This document shows, in pieces, positions 1 to 10,456 of a DNA stretch of 64,000 bases. The DNA is from Plotosus lineatus (Eukaryota; Chordata; Actinopteri; Siluriformes; Plotosidae): NCBI GenBank assembly GCA_024760905.1, contig JALRMN010000027.1, positions 1 to 64,000 of the forward strand, written 5' to 3'. A program made the translations under genes and the position numbers. The stretch's first letter is position 1. Each line of letters begins with the position of its first letter. The notes under the pieces are model-generated. The model was not told the origin of the DNA. It saw nothing but the letters and a program-made list of their open reading frames with translations, and did not search any database.

Positions 1-53
1 TGTCGTTAAAATGGTGTGGGGAATAACTTTGCAGGTTAAAAGAAATATATATA

Positions 54-240
54 TACAGTCGCACCTCTAGCACTTTACGAGAAATTAAATTAATGTGTTC
101 AAGCCTTTTTTCTTAAACCTGCATTTTTGTAAGTTGAACCGAATCGTGATTTGTTCCAAGGCTCGAATACTACATAAACCCTTCAAAAATTATAAAAAGT
201 ACACCAATTTTGTATGAGATGTGTTTAAAGTAATTCTAAT
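54..240. mobile_element. Fragment of a TA-flanked Tigger-like MITE
   Basis: The segment opens with TA followed by CAGTCG and aligns by eye with the reverse complement of 34600-34821, the right end of the complete element at 33996-34821. Shared words include the stretch around 'acaccaattttgtatga' and the 'ataaaccc' block. It is one end of the element only; the other end is absent. Confidence 0.6.
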
Positions 241-244
241 GTTT

Positions 245-360
245 AGAATGTTTCTGCGTGAAGATTTTATGTTCTGTAGCATGTTTAATAAATGATACCA
301 AAAGGATAAACTTGTACGCTTCATGTCCTTTTACATTGAACTTGGAGTGATGTCTCCAAG
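245..360 (+). repeat. Partial direct copy of the palindrome arm unit
   Basis: This stretch repeats the motif block 'ccaaaaggataaac', then 'cttcatgtccttttacattg', then 'gtgatgtct', also present at about 455-565 (direct) and in inverted form at about 1255-1345. It is a third, truncated copy of the arm sequence of the adjacent foldback. Confidence 0.6.
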
Positions 361-387
361 ATGGAGCTGCCTAGAGAGGCTGACTCC

Positions 388-1440
388 TGTGGCGACCCCT
401 GATAAAAGGAAAAAGTTGAAAGGAAATCTCATTCCTAGTACAGTACCCAAGTTCATGTTTATCGCGTGAGAATTTGTTTTGTAGAATGTTTAACAAAAGC
501 GGTACCAAAAGGATAAACTTTATTACGCTTCATGTCCTTTTACATTGAACTTGGTTTGATGTCTTGGAGTAGCGTCTCCCAAAGAGCGATGTCGCCCAGT
601 TCTCAGAAGTCAACTTGTTTCTTTGTTCATTTTAACTTGTTGATGTTTGCACTATGCTTGTCCATGACCGATCCAACCCTACTACAGTATGAGATGGGGA
701 GTGTCTTCAGGCATGTATAACTCGGCACACTCAACCCCTGAGCTAATGTGCTATGGTAGCTGAATGCTAGCTGCGCCCGTGCTGCTAACACTAAGCCCAG
801 GTGGGGAGGGGCCAAAGCGAAGATGGATGAGCTTCATGCTCAGATTGCAGTGCAGAGGATCTACAGGACTGCTCCATGCTGTATTTCTGTGAAACATGGC
901 TCGAGGAGAATGCACCCAACAAGGTGATTGCACCAGCCGCTGCTACACGACCTTCATCCCCTGCGATCCCCAAATGCCGGAGTCGATCGCCTTCGGCCCC
1001 TTCCCCACCTGGGCTAATTGTTAGCGGAGGTGTGGCTAGCGATGAGCTACCAAGAGCATATTAGCTCAGTGTAGGAGTTGTTGCGTGCTTAGTTGCCCGA
1101 AGCGGAAGCTGCTCATAGCTGTAGTAGGGCCCGACTGGTCAAGAAGAGCGCGAGCATAGTGCAAAACATGAACAAACAAAACAACAAATAAAACAAACAA
1201 AGAAACAAGTTGACTCTGAGGGCTTCGCGACATCGCACTTTGGGAGAGCGTCACTCCAAGACATCACTCCAAGTTCAATGTAAAGGACATGAAGCGTAAT
1301 AAAGTTTATCCTTTTGGTACCGTTTGTTAAACATTCTACAAAACATAAATTCTCACGCATAAACATTAACTTGGGTACTGTACTAGAATGAGATTTCCTT
1401 TCCAACTTTTTCCTTTTATCAGGGGGTGCGCCACAGGAAT
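388..1440. repeat. Imperfect 1-kb palindrome (foldback), old LINE fragment at its centre
   Basis: About 388-840 and 985-1440 are inverted copies of each other. Both arms contain the 'gataaaaggaaaaagttg' SINE-tail block at the outer edge, then the 'acagtacccaagtt' and 'cttcatgtcc' blocks, and end inward at 'gcccaggtggggaggggcc'-like sequence. The spacer of about 145 bp, with adjacent arm sequence, contains a short endonuclease-like peptide (KMDELHAQI, then frameshifted CETWLEENAP) of the kind found in L2/Rex1-type LINEs. The outer edges match the 3' tail of the tRNA-headed SINE. The arms have several indels, so the structure is not recent. No terminal repeats or target duplication were recognised. 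Confidence 0.7.
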
Positions 1441-1545
1441 GATTGGTACGTTTGATTTGGCATAGGTTTTTACATCGACTGTCCTTCCTGACACAACCCT
1501 TTGGCAAGGGACAGAACACGCTGAGCGGCTTTGCAGCCTATTGAT
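1405..1545 (-). mobile_element. 3' fragment of tRNA-headed SINE, RTE-tail type
   Basis: Read on the minus strand, it contains the SINE block ending in the 'cagcgtgtt' motif, a degenerate 'cttgccaaagggttgtgtca' region, the 'tgccaaatcaaacgt' block and the 'gccgaaagg'-like tail. The tRNA-like head is missing. It continues into the right arm of the palindrome. Confidence 0.6.
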
Positions 1546-2896
1546 ACTGTACTGGAATAATAATTGAAAAATATTTTAATACAACAGTTCCAGAAAACTG
1601 TTGTTTCTTCAGGAGAAAGTCTTATTTCTTCAGAAGGGACATCCAAACGTTTTCTATCGGCTTAACCAGAGAAGACACACAGCGTTTGAGTGGCATCATA
1701 GAGAGCTTAACTAGTAATTAAAACATGCAAAAAGAGGCTCGTGACAACTTGCGCACGAATGAGGAAAAAGGGGCGTTACATCATCTAAACCAATCAGCTT
1801 GGAAGGAGGACAGCCATTGGCTGAATTTGAGTGAACATGTCAGTTGCTTGGCAGTCCATGAATACTCAAACTGTGGTTGCAAAACAGCGAATAGTCAAAG
1901 GCCTGCACAATATGCGTATATGTCAGTCGGTGGTGTGTGTGTGTGAGGGGGTGAGGGTGTCCTACGCTGCGGATTTCAATGCTGGTGCGAGGGATCTCCG
2001 TCCCAATTTACCAGCGAGAAGAAGTGAGGGATCCCTGAATATATGTCTGGGATCATAAAGGAGAAAAATGTTCTGTATTGAGCCTGGTCTTAAAATTTGA
2101 ATGAAATAGAATTTGGCTTGTTGGACAGTTGCAGTTTCTCCACTGGTTTAACGGCTAACATGCAGGCGTGTGCTTGAGATGGTGGAGTGTGGAGCTGCAC
2201 ATAAAAGCCTCCATGATACATTCATTCCATGTCCGATTGTTACATAATTATCTGGAAAAGGTTTTAAATGATTAATCTTGAAAAGAGTTGTACTAATTTT
2301 AATACGTGTAGCAGACTTCGTCGGCTTTGCAACTCATGCTGGTAAGGGAAATCACATGCCAGAAAAGAGATTATGTGGGAAATTCAAGTTAAATTAATGT
2401 TTCTGAAGAAAAAGTAAAAAAAGCGGTTCAAACTGCATCAATCCATCTGTTGATCCACCTGATCTCATCAGTGCAGCTTCATACTCCGCTGCAAATCACT
2501 CCCGCGAGGAGACTGTGCTGGCACTTTGAGTTGGCTGTTCTATTTTACAAAGTGTGTGTGTGTGTGAAAACCATAAAGAAGTTAATTTGGAGATATGAAA
2601 TACTATTTACTGTATTTGTGTTGTGATTTTAATGTAGAAATTCTTTGAGCCTATGCAGTTGATTTAAAAATAACATCAGTGTGTTTAAAAAAGAAATAAA
2701 TGAATAAAATTCAAAATCCTGATAATGTGCTTTTATTTCCAAATACATTTAGGAACAGAATACGTTTTATTCCAAATCAAAATATGAAGAAAATATTTCA
2801 AATTTATTATTCATTTAATGAAAGTGAAGAAAAGTGACAGTTCAAAAAAAACAGTGTCTGTTTTCTTGTGTATAAACTCAAACATTCACAGTGTGT
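1546..2896. other. No recognisable gene
   Basis: A/T-rich sequence with short (GT)n runs near 1935 and 2553. Reading frames here (for example 1725-2058) show no domain, splice context or codon pattern that would support a gene. Confidence 0.5.
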
Positions 2897-3324
2897 TCTT
2901 CTTTCTTCTTTTCCTTTTTGTTTTTATTCCCTTCAGGGGTCACTACAATAATCCATATGCCTCCATTTCACCCTATCTCCTGCATCTTCTTCTATCATGT
3001 CAACATTATTAATATGTCACCACATACATAAATCTCTACTTTGGTCTTTTCCTCTTCTCTCTCCGCCCTACGGATCGCCTCTTACCTCTCATTCGACCAA
3101 CAGTAGTCCAATTTCCCCACCAGCACCCTGTTGGTGCTGCACTGATGGCGGTCATTGTTAACCTGGGCCTCGGCTGATCTGGTATGGAGAGTAATATCTG
3201 TGATTTGCATGATAGAGTCTGGCATTACCACTGGTTTTATGTAGGATGCCCTTCCTGACACAACCCTCTGCATTTATCTGGGCTTGGGACCGGCATGAGG
3301 AGAGACACTTCAGCGCGGCTGCAT
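2897..3324 (-). mobile_element. Miniature, internally deleted RTE element
   Basis: On the minus strand this begins with the RTE 5' leader (blocks 'ggtcccaagcccagataaat', 'ggaagggcatcc', 'gactactgttggtcga'). Near 3045-3060, just after the 'gagagaagagg' block, it switches directly to the RTE 3' end ('gaccaaag..gatttatg..atgtggtg', then 'gacccctgaaggga') and an AAG-rich tail. About 2.7 kb of the full-length element at 48418-51572 is missing. The arrangement is 5' leader plus 3' tail in about 430 bp, with no coding capacity. Confidence 0.8.
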
Positions 3325-3334
3325 TTAATGGCAG

Positions 3335-3890
3335 ATAAATGTTGTTTTCCTTTGAATCCATACCAAATAATATTGATTTGTATAAACACTGTTTCTGAGT
3401 CCTGCTGCACATCTGTGTTGTGGAGTCGACCAACCACTGGTACCTGTAAGCAGGTGTTCCAGCCCAGGATAATCCGGACTACATTCCACAGTTCTTCCTG
3501 GATTTCTTGGTTTTGAATCAGAAGCTGCATTTTTAATGTCACCTCACAACTTTTTGTATTGGATTAAAGTCCGGCATCAGGCCGCTGCTCCCAGAACCTC
3601 AATCTTGTTTGTCTGGAGACAAGATGGATCCAGTTTACTGGTGTGTTTGGGATCGTTGTCTTGTTGGTACGTCACTAATCGAACTCCACGCTTCTTCTAT
3701 TATTTTGAACACAAACCTTTCACACAGAATCAGCAGCATGCTTTGGCTACTTAACTGGTATTGTGGTTTTGTTGGACTTGATTCCTCTACTACACCTGAT
3801 AGTACATTATTTATCGCATATAGAAATATAATTTCTCCCAAGAACACTGGTGGATCAGGTTAGTGACAGCTGACTGAGATTATTTTGAAC
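3335..3890 (-). pseudogene. Tc1/mariner transposase, C-terminal remnant
   Basis: The minus strand around 3637-3672 encodes QQDNDPKHTSKL, the second catalytic-aspartate block of Tc1-like DDE transposases. About 80 bp further on it encodes a degenerate PDFNPIQ block, the third catalytic region (normally PDLNPIE). After a frameshift the C-terminal region continues, with frames near 3536-3330 reading QEIQEELWNVV. Multiple frame changes and stops make it non-functional. It abuts the 5' end of the miniature RTE element. No intact terminal inverted repeats were identified. Confidence 0.75.
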
Positions 3891-4247
3891 ACGACTGTAT
3901 GTCTTGATGTAATACGTACACTGCACTAATTTTATGCGGCATTGACAAAATACACAGCGTTCACTTCACTGTAGCAAGACTGTATCTGCAGCCAGTAATA
4001 TTTTTCAGGACAGATTTCTCAGGATCCTCATCTGGGATAATTTTTGTGATCTGGCCCTCATTCCAAAATTATTCAAAAACTCTGCTCTATACAGCCCATA
4101 TGCACTTACATTTTTAATCCACTTTTTGTTTTTCGCACTTTTCATGAATTAAAGTGTTCTTTTCCATTCAATTATGTAATACCAAGTATTCCATCAAATG
4201 TACACCTTAATGGTGTACACTGCACACACACACACACTGAAAGAAAT
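3891..4247. other. No recognisable gene
   Basis: A/T-rich sequence between the Tc1 remnant and the first MHC block. A short (CA)n lies at 4224-4238. I see no exon. Confidence 0.5.
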
Positions 4248-4370
4248 ACACTCATGACAGGATCTGTTCCTGCAGCTCACAGACATGCACACACCGCTTT
4301 ATTATTTATTACACTGTAAATAGAAATAATCTCTGTGTATAATATTTATTTCTCCTGTGTGTCTCTGCAG

Positions 4371-4665
4371 TTACGTCTGGCGTCACTGCTCCGGAATGGC
4401 TCATTGAATCGCAGGTGGTGTGTTATGCTGCAGGTTTCTTCCCCAGACCATTGAATATCACCTGGCAAAAGAAGGACGGAAGGGACGTGTATGAGGACGT
4501 GGAGCTCAGAGAGCGTTACCCAACCAGGATGGAAGTTTCCAGAAGAAGTATTCTGAAAGTATCAGCTGAGGATCTGCAGAAACACAACTACACCTCGTGA
4601 TTCAGCACAGCAGCTTGGAGGGAGGAGTTAGTGCTGCCTGTGAAGCGGCGCCCGAATCCTGAGAG
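4371..4665 (+). pseudogene. MHC class I alpha-3 domain exon, copy 1 (frameshifted)
   Basis: Encodes the membrane-proximal Ig-like C1 domain of an MHC class I heavy chain, which normally binds beta-2-microglobulin at the cell surface. The exon follows a good acceptor (pyrimidine-rich, ending 'gtctctgcag') and ends at a donor 'gag|gtcagg'. The C1 hallmarks are VVCYAAGFFPRPLNITWQK, then a VELRERYP..SRRSILKVSAEDLQKHNYT region. A single-base deletion at about 4599 removes the second Ig cysteine (expected YTCVIQHSS) and creates a stop, so the domain cannot fold. No alpha-1 or alpha-2 exon was found upstream. It shares flanking intron sequence with copy 2 at 6449, showing tandem duplication. Confidence 0.85.
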
Positions 4666-4764
4666 GTCAGGAGAAAACACTTTCCTCTAAAACTCCAGAT
4701 TTACAGAGTGAAAAGTGATTCATTACTGCAGCACATCATCAACACTCTGTACTCCACTTCACAG

Positions 4765-4861
4765 GTGGAGTGAAGGCTGGAATCATTGCTGGTGTCTTCT
4801 TGATTCTCCTTATTGCTGGTGTGGGTATTCATAAGATGATGAAGAAGAGGAAAGAACTCTG
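4765..4861 (+). pseudogene. MHC class I transmembrane exon, copy 1
   Basis: Follows acceptor 'cttcacag' and ends 'ctctg|gtgaga'. It reads GGVKAGIIAGVFLILLIAGV, then GIHKMMKKRKELW: a short glycine-rich connector, a single hydrophobic membrane span and a basic stop-transfer segment, as in class I connecting/TM exons. This exon is itself open, but its alpha-3 partner 100 bp upstream is frameshifted. Parallel to 6848-6967. Confidence 0.8.
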
Positions 4862-5629
4862 GTGAGAATAAATATTCTGTTGTTCATGTATAAAATTTTT
4901 TAATAATTTCTCTGTAACATGTACCTGAATGTAGATATTTTTAATTCTTGAGAAATAGCAGAGATAAATTTTACATGTGGATGCAGGCCATGCTGCAATA
5001 TCCACAGCACTGATTTTCTTGATGTCAAATGATCGGCGTGACTCAAGGGAGGATTTGAGGAATTTTACGCACTTTGATTGAAACATTGAGGACATGTAAA
5101 GAGATCCAGGTCGAGCACACTCACGTGGAGAAGGGTCACTAGCTTTATGTTCATTTTCTGTCATTAAGTACAGAGTCATCGTTAGAAAAATGACTTAAAA
5201 GGGGCGGAATCATGGCTTAAAGAAAATAACCCGGAACAGTCATGGTGTTATCAAACAAAATGTAAACATTTATAGGTTTTAATGTAAGTTTGGTTTATGA
5301 AGTAACAAAAGTTAATTTGGTCCATGTAATATTTAAATTCTTGGAAAGTGTTCATTACCAGTAAAGATTTTAAAATGTCCCCTATTGCAGTTAATTCTAT
5401 TTCACTCCGTATTAGTTTAAAAATCTTTAAATATATTTGATGTCCAAGCTGAGAAGGCTTTTAATAAATCTAGATAGAGTATTTTGATCATTATTTCTGT
5501 TATTGTAGAAGAGGACCTGGAAACCCACTCCAAGTGCAGAGAGAACAGAAACTCACACACTGAAACAACCTGCGATTGGTCCTGGACTCGAGTAAGCAGA
5601 TTTCAAATCCTCATGAGGGAGTTTCACTG

Positions 5630-5700
5630 TCCAAGGTCCCCCAGTGCAGCCAGCTAACTCCAATTATCAAAAGGCCCGGCCATCTCACTCACTGTCCTGT
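5630..5700 (+). mobile_element. SINE fragment
   Basis: A short degenerate match to the middle of the tRNA-headed SINE: the 'cccccagtgcag' block, then 'gctaact', then 'ggcccggccat', then 'tcactgtc'. No ends are visible. Confidence 0.45.
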
Positions 5701-5739
5701 ATTCTCAAGAACAAGCACGTGAATGCAGAAAAAGAGTGC

Positions 5740-6235
5740 AGCCGCAAGGGAGGCCACAAGCCCAGGATGAAAATCAGCACCTCAAGTCCGAGAGCCATGG
5801 TTCTCAGTCGGACAAGGGTTTAATGCACCATCTGGGTCAGGAATGAGGTCACTGCCCCCATAGGGGAGGAGTTTAAGTATCTTGGGGTCTTGTTCATGAG
5901 TGAGGAAGGATGGAGGCTGAAGATCGACAGACAGACCCCCTGCAGCCTCTGCTGTAAGCGGTAGCTATGCGAGGTCCCGTTATGGTGAAGGAAGTGCGAC
6001 CCGCACTGAGGCAAAACTCTCAATTTACCAGCCGGTCTATGTTCCAACCCTCACCCCTATGGTCACAAGTTTTGGGTAGTTACCAAAGAACAAGATTGCG
6101 GATACAAGCTGGCTGAAATGAGCTTGAGGTGAGTAGATCTGTTGCTCCTCCGCACTGAGAGGGGCCAGTTGCGGTGGCTTTCGGGCATCTGAGTCAGGAA
6201 TGCCTCCCGAAAACCATGTCCCAGTAGGTGGAATA
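5740..6235 (+). mobile_element. Rex3 (RTE-clade LINE) fragment between the MHC blocks
   Basis: A degenerate stretch of the C-terminal reverse-transcriptase region and beyond. Recognisable pieces are the 'atgaaaatcagcacctcaag' block, 'catggttctcagtcggac', 'agtatcttggggtcttgttc', and the later 'gaggggccagttgcggtggc' block. Several indels and stops are present. It lies between the two tandem MHC blocks. Confidence 0.75.
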
Positions 6236-6448
6236 TTTCTCTGAAACATGTTTCCAGTCACTCATTTGCTGAACCACTTAATCCTGCTCGAGGTCATGAG
6301 GAGCCTGGAGTTCATCTACGGCTGACACTGAGTGAAGTGACAGGATCTGTTCCTGCAGCGCCCCACATATCTATACACCGCTATTATTTACACTGTAAAA
6401 TTAAATAATCTCTACGGTGTATATCTATGCGTCTCTGTGTCTCTGCAG

Positions 6449-6748
6449 TTCATCCCGAGGCAGCACTGCTCCAGAATTGCTCATCTTCTCCAGAGGAGTG
6501 TCATACTACAGCTTTATTCCCCAAATCCAGTGAATTTCACATGGCAGAAGGACAGAAGGGGCGTGTGTGTGAGGATGTGGAGCTCAGAGAGATGTTACCC
6601 AACCCAGGATGGAAGTTTCCGAAGAAGTATTCTAAAAGGCACTGCTGAGGATCTGCAGAAACACAACTACTCCTGCGTGATTCAGCACAGCTGCCAGCTT
6701 GGAGGGAAGGAGTTAGTGCTGCCTGTGGCGAGTGCCCAATTCCGAGAG
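6449..6748 (+). pseudogene. MHC class I alpha-3 domain exon, copy 2 (frameshifted)
   Basis: Starts after acceptor 'gtctctgcag' and ends at 'gagag|gtcgg'. The second half reads well (RRSILKGTAEDLQKHNYSCV, then IQHSC..GGKELVLPV), keeping the second Ig cysteine that copy 1 has lost. The first half, around the first Ig cysteine and the NxTWQK strand, is broken over more than one frame (VNFTWQK appears out of phase with its flanks). Copies 1 and 2 therefore carry different disabling lesions and decayed independently after duplication. Confidence 0.85.
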
Positions 6749-6847
6749 GTCGGAGAAACACTTTCCTCTAAAAACTCAAGATTTACAGAGTGAAAGTGAT
6801 TCATTACTGCAACACATCATCAACACTCTGTGTACTCTACTTCACAG

Positions 6848-6967
6848 GTGGAGGATCGGGTGGAGTGAAGACTGGAGCTATTGCTGGTGTATTCTTGATT
6901 CTGGATTCTCCTTATTGCTGCTGTGGGAATTCATAAGATGAAGATAGAAGAAGAGGAAGAACTCTGA
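6848..6967 (+). pseudogene. MHC class I transmembrane exon, copy 2
   Basis: Follows acceptor 'acttcacag'. It reads GGGSGGVKTGAIAGVFLIL, then a 'tggattc' insertion (repeating 'ttgattctggattctcc') that shifts the frame before the rest of the hydrophobic span. The donor region is degenerate ('ctctga|gtgagg'). Homologous to 4765-4861. Confidence 0.75.
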
Positions 6968-7068
6968 GTGAGGAATAAACATTCTGTTCATGTATAAAAA
7001 ATTAAGTAATTTCTCTGTAATGTGTATCTGAATGTACATATGAATGACATTGGATGTCTCTCTTCTAG

Positions 7069-7135
7069 AAGAAAACAACTTTCTCCTGAAGAAGCGATGG
7101 TTTCTGAAGTTCCTGAAGAAGGAATAATCATCTGA
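7069..7135 (+). pseudogene. MHC class I cytoplasmic-tail exon, copy 2
   Basis: Preceded by a strong acceptor ('gatgtctctcttctag'). Two frames are open for about 20 codons: KQLSPEEAMVSEVPEEGIII-stop, or ENNFLLKKRWFLKFLKKE-stop. Which was original depends on the phase of the damaged TM exon. Placed as the tail exon because of its position about 100 bp after the TM exon and before a 3'UTR. Confidence 0.5.
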
Positions 7136-7560
7136 AAGCACTTTTTCAATCATGACTCCAGTACTGTACCTATGTTAATGTTTTTGTGTGCTGACTTTAT
7201 ATACTGTAATGTAGCATGCTTATCACTTTGTTTTGTTATACAATTTATTACATTTGATGTTCTTTTATGTTCTTTTTGTTATGGTCTACTGTGTCTTTGG
7301 GGGACTTTTGGTTTTTGTGGCCTGTGTTCTGTAACTCTAACTGTCCGCTCCAGCTGAGGAAGCATGGCTAAAGAGGCCTGCTCCATGGCTCACACCTAAA
7401 ATTCACTCTTCTCCAATGATCTACTCTCCAATAAACACAAGCCCATCCTCTCACCTCTGCACCAGAGGATTAACTTGCATCACGTCAAGTGTCTTGTTTG
7501 TACTATAACTGTCTCACTCTAATACCTGAATTCAGTCCTACTCTCCAATAAACACAAACC
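7136..7560 (+). other. Putative MHC 3'UTR with two AATAAA signals
   Basis: A/T-rich sequence after the tail exon. AATAAA occurs at 7430-7435 and 7547-7552, each in the same local context ('ctactctccaataaacacaa'), so the second is a local duplication of the first, about 117 bp downstream. Confidence 0.5.
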
Positions 7561-8036
7561 CCTTGCATGCGTACCTCAGTTCAGAAACACGCTGCTTTTA
7601 AGCAGGGATGGGATTTCACGCCTTTTTCTAAGTCAAATGGATCGTTTTGAGATTAATGGAAAAGCACCGGTGTAAAAAAATCTGAGGGGGATTAGTGCAC
7701 CATCATCACTGCAGTCATATGGAGCAAAGTGGTCATATGATATCAAATAAGCGAAGAGTGCTACCCTCGTTTTGTTTATCCACAATAGTGATGGTTGTTC
7801 ATTATCGCCTAGTGGAGGTAAAAAAAAAAAAAAACACAGCTAGCTTCTGGTTTTATTACTGCCGCGTGTCAAGGCATCATGGAAGGAATAAATTGATAGG
7901 ATAAATATGAGATGCAACTAATATTGGCTGTGTATTGTAAATGAGATGCAAGCTATGTGTGTATTGGAACTTCTGTGTCTCTAAAGCGTCCTGTTCTACT
8001 TGTAATTGTGACATGTGCGCTATAGGCACATGAAAC
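7561..8036. other. No recognisable gene
   Basis: Sequence with an A14 run near 7820. No domain or repeat family was recognised. Confidence 0.45.
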
Positions 8037-8512
8037 TGTTAGGTTGGTGTTCACCAATCTGTGTCGTGTTTCGGGTGTGGGATTAGGAAAGTAACAATGT
8101 ATAACAATGAGGAATTGCTTTGTGAAATGTAATTAGCCAAGTGTTAAAGCGCCGCAGAACACAAACATGTATAGCGAGTAATGCTTTGTGACAACGCATA
8201 ATTTCACAACTCTGCATGCACATCCCCAAGTGTTACGTACCGCGGTGCACAAACATATATGTTAATGCTTTATGAACATGCAATTACTGCTTTGCACGCA
8301 TATCCCCTCTGTATAAATAAGCGGACACTGCACATGTGTTCGATGAGCTTCCGATGAATAAACCAGACTGATTTCGCACTTTCGTGTGGTTTGCTTTGTC
8401 TGTTGCTCTCAGGCGTTGAGATACAGGAATCCAGAGTCGTGGGTACCAGGATTTATCTGAGAAGCTTCCTCCGCAGGAGAGAGTTCTTACAATTCGCATA
8501 GAGTTCCTAACA
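8037..8512 (+). mobile_element. Solo LTR of an endogenous retrovirus or LTR retrotransposon
   Basis: The 476-bp unit begins TGTTAGG and ends CCTAACA, a perfect 7-bp terminal inverted repeat with TG..CA ends. It has a TATA box (TATAAATAA, 8312-8320) and AATAAA at 8357-8362, the spacing expected of a compact LTR with a short R region. Two imperfect direct repeats of about 90 bp precede the TATA box (about 8105-8200 and 8200-8290), as is common for U3 enhancers. No internal coding region lies beside it. I could not see a convincing target duplication. Confidence 0.55.
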
Positions 8513-8716
8513 TGTGCAGTAATATGATGCTGTGTGCCCGTGGCACAGAAGAAAGCAAATGTCAGATCATCAACAGAAGTTCTCAAGCAGCATTATGTAT
8601 GAATATGACTATGAATGATATTATTTAAAGTCTGATTATAGTATTAAATTCTCTTGATATTATTAAACTCGGTATGCTCACGAATTAGGCCCCTACCGGT
8701 ACACAGTGTAATAAAG

Positions 8717-9770
8717 CAGGGAATTCGGGGAGATGTATGGCTCGCTTTAGCCAGATGTGGCTCTTTTGATGACTGTATCTGGCTCTCCAGGTGGCCCTTT
8801 CTTAACAGAATAAACGAATACATAATTTCACTGTCATTTTAAATAAAAATGTCCACAAAAAAGAAAGCCATCAAATAGAAACAAAAACCGATGAATAAAT
8901 CTCCCTCATTTTCTAAATCTATTCACATCTGTTTTCAATGCCATGTCACTGTATGGCGGCATAGCAGAGAGCCAATCAGCACTTTCTGTGCGTGGGTGGG
9001 TCCGATACCTTGGAAACTCTAATTTTATTGGATTATAACAACAGCCACAGCTACTGTGTAGTGTTGTTTTTGAGTAAGAGATACATTTCCCTCGTTTTGA
9101 TCTGCTCCCATTTCCACAAAGTCAAGCACAGCTGGCAAGCAAACACTGAAATGGCTTGAACATGGAAAAACACTTACAACCGCACAGAACCAGGCTGATT
9201 ACCAAAATTTAGGGCCCAGCTTCCTGTCACAAGCACTGCAGCGTGTCGAGTCCTCACCCACGTCGCCCAATCCAGACTATAAAACCATCCAGCAAAACCA
9301 TGCAGCTCCGAAAGATTGCATTAATAGTAAGCAGTGCTGTAGTGGTCGGTACAGGCCGTGTACCCAGTTGTTTTAGTGGCTGAGAGTTAGTGTACTGACT
9401 TAATTTGGTCTACTTTATGCGGTTGATCAAGCGTAAATTCCATGACTACTGTATAAATAAAAGTGATGGAAAGTGCTAAATAATTTCAAAGCCAAAAGCC
9501 ACACCAGCGTGCTCCAGTGCACCTGCTGCTGCACTGCCATCGTGTACACACTTGCTTTGAGCCACTACAGCACTGATAGTAAGAATAGTACTTTTCTTAT
9601 TAATAAACTAACTTCATTATGAGATTGACAATGTTTATTCTAAAAAATCCAAATTCAGAGTCTTTCTTACTTGAAGTAAGTAAGTAATGTCGTTTAAAAT
9701 AAATTCAGAGTCCTATTATACCCTGTAATTGCTGGTCTTTTTTTTTCAATTTACTTGTATTCAATATTAA
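8717..9770 (+). mobile_element. hAT-type DNA transposon remnant
   Basis: Begins CAGGGAATTCGG and is followed by 'gtggctcttttgatgactgt' and 'atctggctctc', the terminal block of Tip100/Zaphod-like hAT elements as I recall it. Homologous sequence occurs inverted at about 21211-22200 (shared 'tattaataaa..taacttcatta', 'aaaataaattcagagtc', 'caataaaattagagttt') and at 29360-29475. No intact transposase frame remains. Confidence 0.5.
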
Positions 9771-10438
9771 TATATAGTTTCTATCCTTATCTTTTCATAT
9801 TTATCTCTTCATCTTATCCTCAGCAGGATTAAGCGAGAGTTCACTTTTCAGTCTATTGGGATGAGAGTTGGAGTGCGAGTGTGTGTGTGTGTACACACTT
9901 TAATCTTGACCCAAAGGATAATATGTAATGAACAGGAGCTATAATTGTAACCCTGTTTTATCAGAGCGATGTGTTTTATTGTAAATGTTGATGGTTAAAT
10001 GAAGATTCGGTTCTGTAGGCGGCTGCTGAAGTGTGCAGATGCTCACAGCCTCTTTTGTCCTTTTGCCAACAACAGCCAACCACAATAAAAACCTGCAAAA
10101 ACATGATGCACACTGATTATTCTTTAGAGTGTGTTGTAAAGCAACCCAAATCACACCAGAAGAACTCAGCAGAAGAAAATGAAACTGAAAAGAGAAATAT
10201 TGTATTACATATAATAAAATATTATGGTCGTTTTAACATCTGTCGGACTCTACTCAGGATGTTCCTATGAGTCTGGTAGCCAATAATGTTCTCTATGCTG
10301 TTGCATGCTGAGCAGCAGGCTGCCGGGTTGCAGACATTAACAACTAAGCAAACCTTGATCTACAAGAATATGAAGTAGCATTGTAGGGGATAAAACTGGG
10401 TGTCGGAGAGGAGAGATGTTTTCCAAAATAAAGACTAT
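9771..10438. other. No recognisable gene
   Basis: Mixed sequence with a short (GT)n near 9880. The short frame at 10031-10270 has no recognisable domain. Confidence 0.45.
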
Positions 10439-10456
10439 ACTGAACAATACCTCTCA

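Larger units (their letters stand above)
6340..7050 (+). repeat. Tandem duplicate of the MHC exon block at about 4248-4960
   Basis: Intron sequence is conserved between the two blocks as well as the exons. 'gacaggatctgttcctgcag' occurs at 4256 and 6340, the 'tcattactgc..cacatcatcaacactctgt' region at 4720 and 6800, and the 'taatttctctgtaa' intron start at 4901 and 7006. This shows a DNA-level duplication rather than retroposition. Confidence 0.8.

Noticed and set aside
1725..2058. Overlapping short frames considered as exons
   Set aside because: No acceptor/donor context, no domain, and part of the frame is a (GT)n run.
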